From Bordetella parapertussis (lineage in GTDB: Bacteria; Pseudomonadota; Gammaproteobacteria; Burkholderiales; Burkholderiaceae_C), in assembly GCA_943328885.2 (NCBI GenBank), contig CALQBT020000132.1, forward strand, positions 1-7,285: a DNA stretch of 7,285 nt. The letters run 5' to 3'. A program made the translations under genes and the position numbers. Under the pieces are notes generated by a model that worked only from the letters and a program-made list of their open reading frames with translations, had not been told where the DNA came from and did not search any database. Below are positions 5,503 to 7,285 of the stretch, piece after piece. Each line of letters opens with the position of its first letter. Within the stretch, counting starts at the first letter, position 1.

Positions 5503-6642
5503 TCAAGCCAGGACCATGTTGTCGCGGTGGATCAGCTCAGGCTCATTGGCAAAGCCCAGCAGTCCGGCAATCTGCGACGAGGGTTTGCGCGCGATCAGCC
5601 TGGCCTCGCCTGAAGCGTAGTTGGCCAGCCCGCGCGCGATCTCGGTGCCATCGGCCGCACGCACCGAGATCACGTCACCGCGATGAAAATCGCCTTCGAC
5701 CTCGGTCACGCCTATGGGCAACAGGCTCTTGCCTTCGTCGCGCACCTTGAGCACCGCGCCGGCATCGACCCTGACCGAGCCGCGCAGCTGCAGGTGGTCG
5801 ACCATCCACTGCTTGCGAGCGGCCAGCTTGGGCGTACCCGCCAGCAGCGCGGTGCCAATGGCCTGGCCGGCGGCCAGTCGCAACAGCACATCGGGCTCGC
5901 GGCCCCAGGCGATCACCGTGCTCGCGCCGCTGCCTGCGGCGCGCTTGGCGGCCAGGATTTTGGTCAGCATGCCGCCGCGACCGATCGCCGAACCGGCGCC
6001 GCCGGCCATCTGCTCAAGCGTCGGGTCACCAGCCTGGGCCTGCGCGACGAAGCGGGCATCGGGTTGTTGGCGCGGATCGGCAGCATACAGACCGCGCTGG
6101 TCGGTCAGGATCACCAGCGCGTCGGCCTCGACCAGGTTGGCCACCAGCGCCGCCAGCGTGTCATTGTCGCCGAACTTGATTTCGTCGTTGACAACGGTAT
6201 CGTTCTCGTTGATCACCGGGATCACCTGCAAGCGCAGCAGCGTGAGCAAGGTCGATCTGGCATTGAGGTAGCGCTCGCGATCGGCCAGGTCGGCATGGGT
6301 GAGCAAGACCTGGGCGCTGCCCATGCCATGGCGTGAGAGCTGGGTCTCGTACATCTGCGCCAGGCCCATCTGGCCCACCGCGGCGGCAGCCTGCAACTCA
6401 TTGAGCTCAGTCGGCCGGGTGCGCCAACCCAGGCGTTTCATGCCCTCGGCGATCGCGCCGCTGCTGACCATCACCAGTTCGCGGCCCTGGGCTGCCAGCG
6501 TGGCGAGTTGCCGGCACCAATTGCCCACCGCGTCAGCATCAATACCCCGGCCCTCGTTGGTGACCAGGCTGGAACCGACCTTGACGACGATGCGCCTGGC
6601 GTTGAGCAAGGGGGCATGACCCGCCGACACCGGCTCAGTCAT
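5503..6642 (-). CDS. proB: Glutamate 5-kinase
   Basis: ProB phosphorylates L-glutamate to glutamyl 5-phosphate, the first and proline-inhibited step of proline synthesis in the cytosol. From the ATG at 6642 the protein has 379 residues, near the usual 367-375. The amino-acid kinase domain runs from about 17 to 265, with [12 protein letters not shown] (16-27), [15 protein letters not shown] (58-72), [19 protein letters not shown] (143-161) and GRGGMLTK (221-228). The PUA domain follows at about 287-365, as in the two-domain E. coli type. The start is uncertain within a few codons. Tandem ATGs at 6645 and 6642 both overlap the obgE stop, and a GTG at 6630 is possible; no clear Shine-Dalgarno sequence decides. 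The frame is open upstream to 7065, but that part is an alternative frame of obgE. It is the last gene of its unit and converges on tetR. obgE-proB adjacency is common in betaproteobacteria. Confidence 0.97.
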   Translation of the reverse strand: MTEPVSAGHAPLLNARRIVVKVGSSLVTNEGRGIDADAVGNWCRQLATLAAQGRELVMVSSGAIAEGMKRLGWRTRPTELNELQAAAAVGQMGLAQMYETQLSRHGMGSAQVLLTHADLADRERYLNARSTLLTLLRLQVIPVINENDTVVNDEIKFGDNDTLAALVANLVEADALVILTDQRGLYAADPRQQPDARFVAQAQAGDPTLEQMAGGAGSAIGRGGMLTKILAAKRAAGSGASTVIAWGREPDVLLRLAAGQAIGTALLAGTPKLAARKQWMVDHLQLRGSVRVDAGAVLKVRDEGKSLLPIGVTEVEGDFHRGDVISVRAADGTEIARGLANYASGEARLIARKPSSQIAGLLGFANEPELIHRDNMVLA

Positions 6643-7285
6643 CATCGAAGGCCGTTGACACAGCAGCCAGCGGCGCTGCCTCAAAGCGCGGATCGACCTC
6701 GGCCGGGGCCTGCACCTTGTGCGCCGCCACATGCTCGTAGATCGCCTGCACCATGGGCCCCAGCCCTTCGCGAGCCAAGGCCGAAACCTGGAACACCGGG
6801 CCCTTCCAGCGCAGCCGCTTGACGAAGTCCTTGACCGCTGCCTCGCGCGCCTCGGACGGCACCATGTCGAGCTTGTTGAGCACGATCCAGCGCGGCTTCT
6901 GGAACAGCGATTCGTCGTACTTGCGCAACTCCTTGATGATCGCCTTGGCCTGCGCCACCGGGTCGGCGCCGTCGAACGGCGCCATGTCGACGATGTGCAG
7001 CAGCAAGCGGGTTCGCTGCAGGTGGCGCAGGAACAGGTGGCCCAGGCCGGCGCCATCGGCCGCACCCTCGATCAGCCCCGGCAAGTCGGCCACGACGAAG
7101 CTGCGCTCCGGGCCGGCACGCACCACGCCCAGATTGGGATGCAGCGTGGTGAACGGGTAGTCGGCGATCTTGGGCCGGGCGTTGGAGATCGCGGTGATCA
7201 GCGTCGACTTGCCGGCGTTAGGCATCCCCAGCAGCCCGACGTCGGCCAGCACCCGCAACTCGAGCTTGACCTTCCTGGCCTCGCC
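6635..7285 (-). CDS. obgE: Obg GTPase, C-terminal G-domain part (cut by window edge)
   Basis: ObgE/CgtA is an essential GTPase that binds the 50S ribosomal subunit and is involved in ribosome assembly and stress control. The window holds the last 216 residues; the frame is open to the right edge, and the glycine-rich N-terminal Obg domain (about 155 residues) lies outside. The G domain is complete. In fragment numbering it has G1 GMPNAGKST (20-28), the switch I region [14 protein letters not shown] (42-55), G3 DLPGLIEGA (67-75), G4 NKLD (137-140) and G5 SAL (168-170). The first in-window methionine-like start (TTG at 7258) is not the true start, because family sequence ([13 protein letters not shown]) continues upstream to the edge. 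After the G domain there is only a short tail ending in the acidic FDDD, rather than the longer acidic C-terminus of E. coli ObgE. Its stop overlaps the proB start. Confidence 0.97.
   Translation of the reverse strand, partial: GEARKVKLELRVLADVGLLGMPNAGKSTLITAISNARPKIADYPFTTLHPNLGVVRAGPERSFVVADLPGLIEGAADGAGLGHLFLRHLQRTRLLLHIVDMAPFDGADPVAQAKAIIKELRKYDESLFQKPRWIVLNKLDMVPSEAREAAVKDFVKRLRWKGPVFQVSALAREGLGPMVQAIYEHVAAHKVQAPAEVDPRFEAAPLAAVSTAFDDD

Noticed and set aside
6646..7065. Upstream open extension of the proB frame (a 520-residue reading)
   Set aside because: The extra residues are Arg/Ser/Trp-rich and overlap the obgE G domain. ProB homology begins only at about 6600-6640.

Overview
The window is high-GC, dense, chromosomal housekeeping DNA that looks betaproteobacterial. 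The likely order is Burkholderiales, possibly the Comamonadaceae or Leptothrix/Rubrivivax side. The evidence is gene order (ABC-2 exporter, BolA/IbaG-like gene, murA, short-form hisG, hisD; and obgE next to proB), the short HisG type, and strong G/C at third codon positions. The genus is inference only. I see no insertion sequence, CRISPR array, tRNA, rRNA or phage gene.

There are three transcription units. (1) A long minus-strand unit covers positions 4507 down to 1: ABC ATPase, ABC-2 permease, ibaG-like, murA, hisG, hisD (cut by the left edge). Two junctions in it (ATPase/permease and murA/hisG) are 4-nt ATGA overlaps, which suggests translational coupling. It joins an exporter, an Fe-S/stress-linked BolA protein, the first committed step of peptidoglycan synthesis and the first and last steps of histidine synthesis. 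(2) A single plus-strand tetR-family gene (4575-5363) diverges from the exporter across 67 bp, so it could control the exporter and/or itself. It is followed by a 139-bp convergent gap that holds a possible 34-codon small ORF and a hairpin. (3) A minus-strand obgE-proB pair (7285 down to 5503) overlaps by a few bases. ObgE is a ribosome-associated GTPase and is cut by the right edge. ProB is the first enzyme of proline synthesis.

The genes themselves are ordinary, and I found no convincing new multi-gene system. The points worth a second look are small. They are a strong nested hairpin in the ibaG-murA spacer just ahead of a TTG-started murA, a five-unit pentanucleotide repeat in place of a ribosome binding site ahead of hisD, an 11-12 residue insertion in HisG, an unusual N-terminal tail on the TetR protein whose DNA carries a perfect 9-bp inverted repeat, promoter-like hexamers with abnormal spacing in the divergent region, and a coding-like small ORF in frame after the tetR stop.
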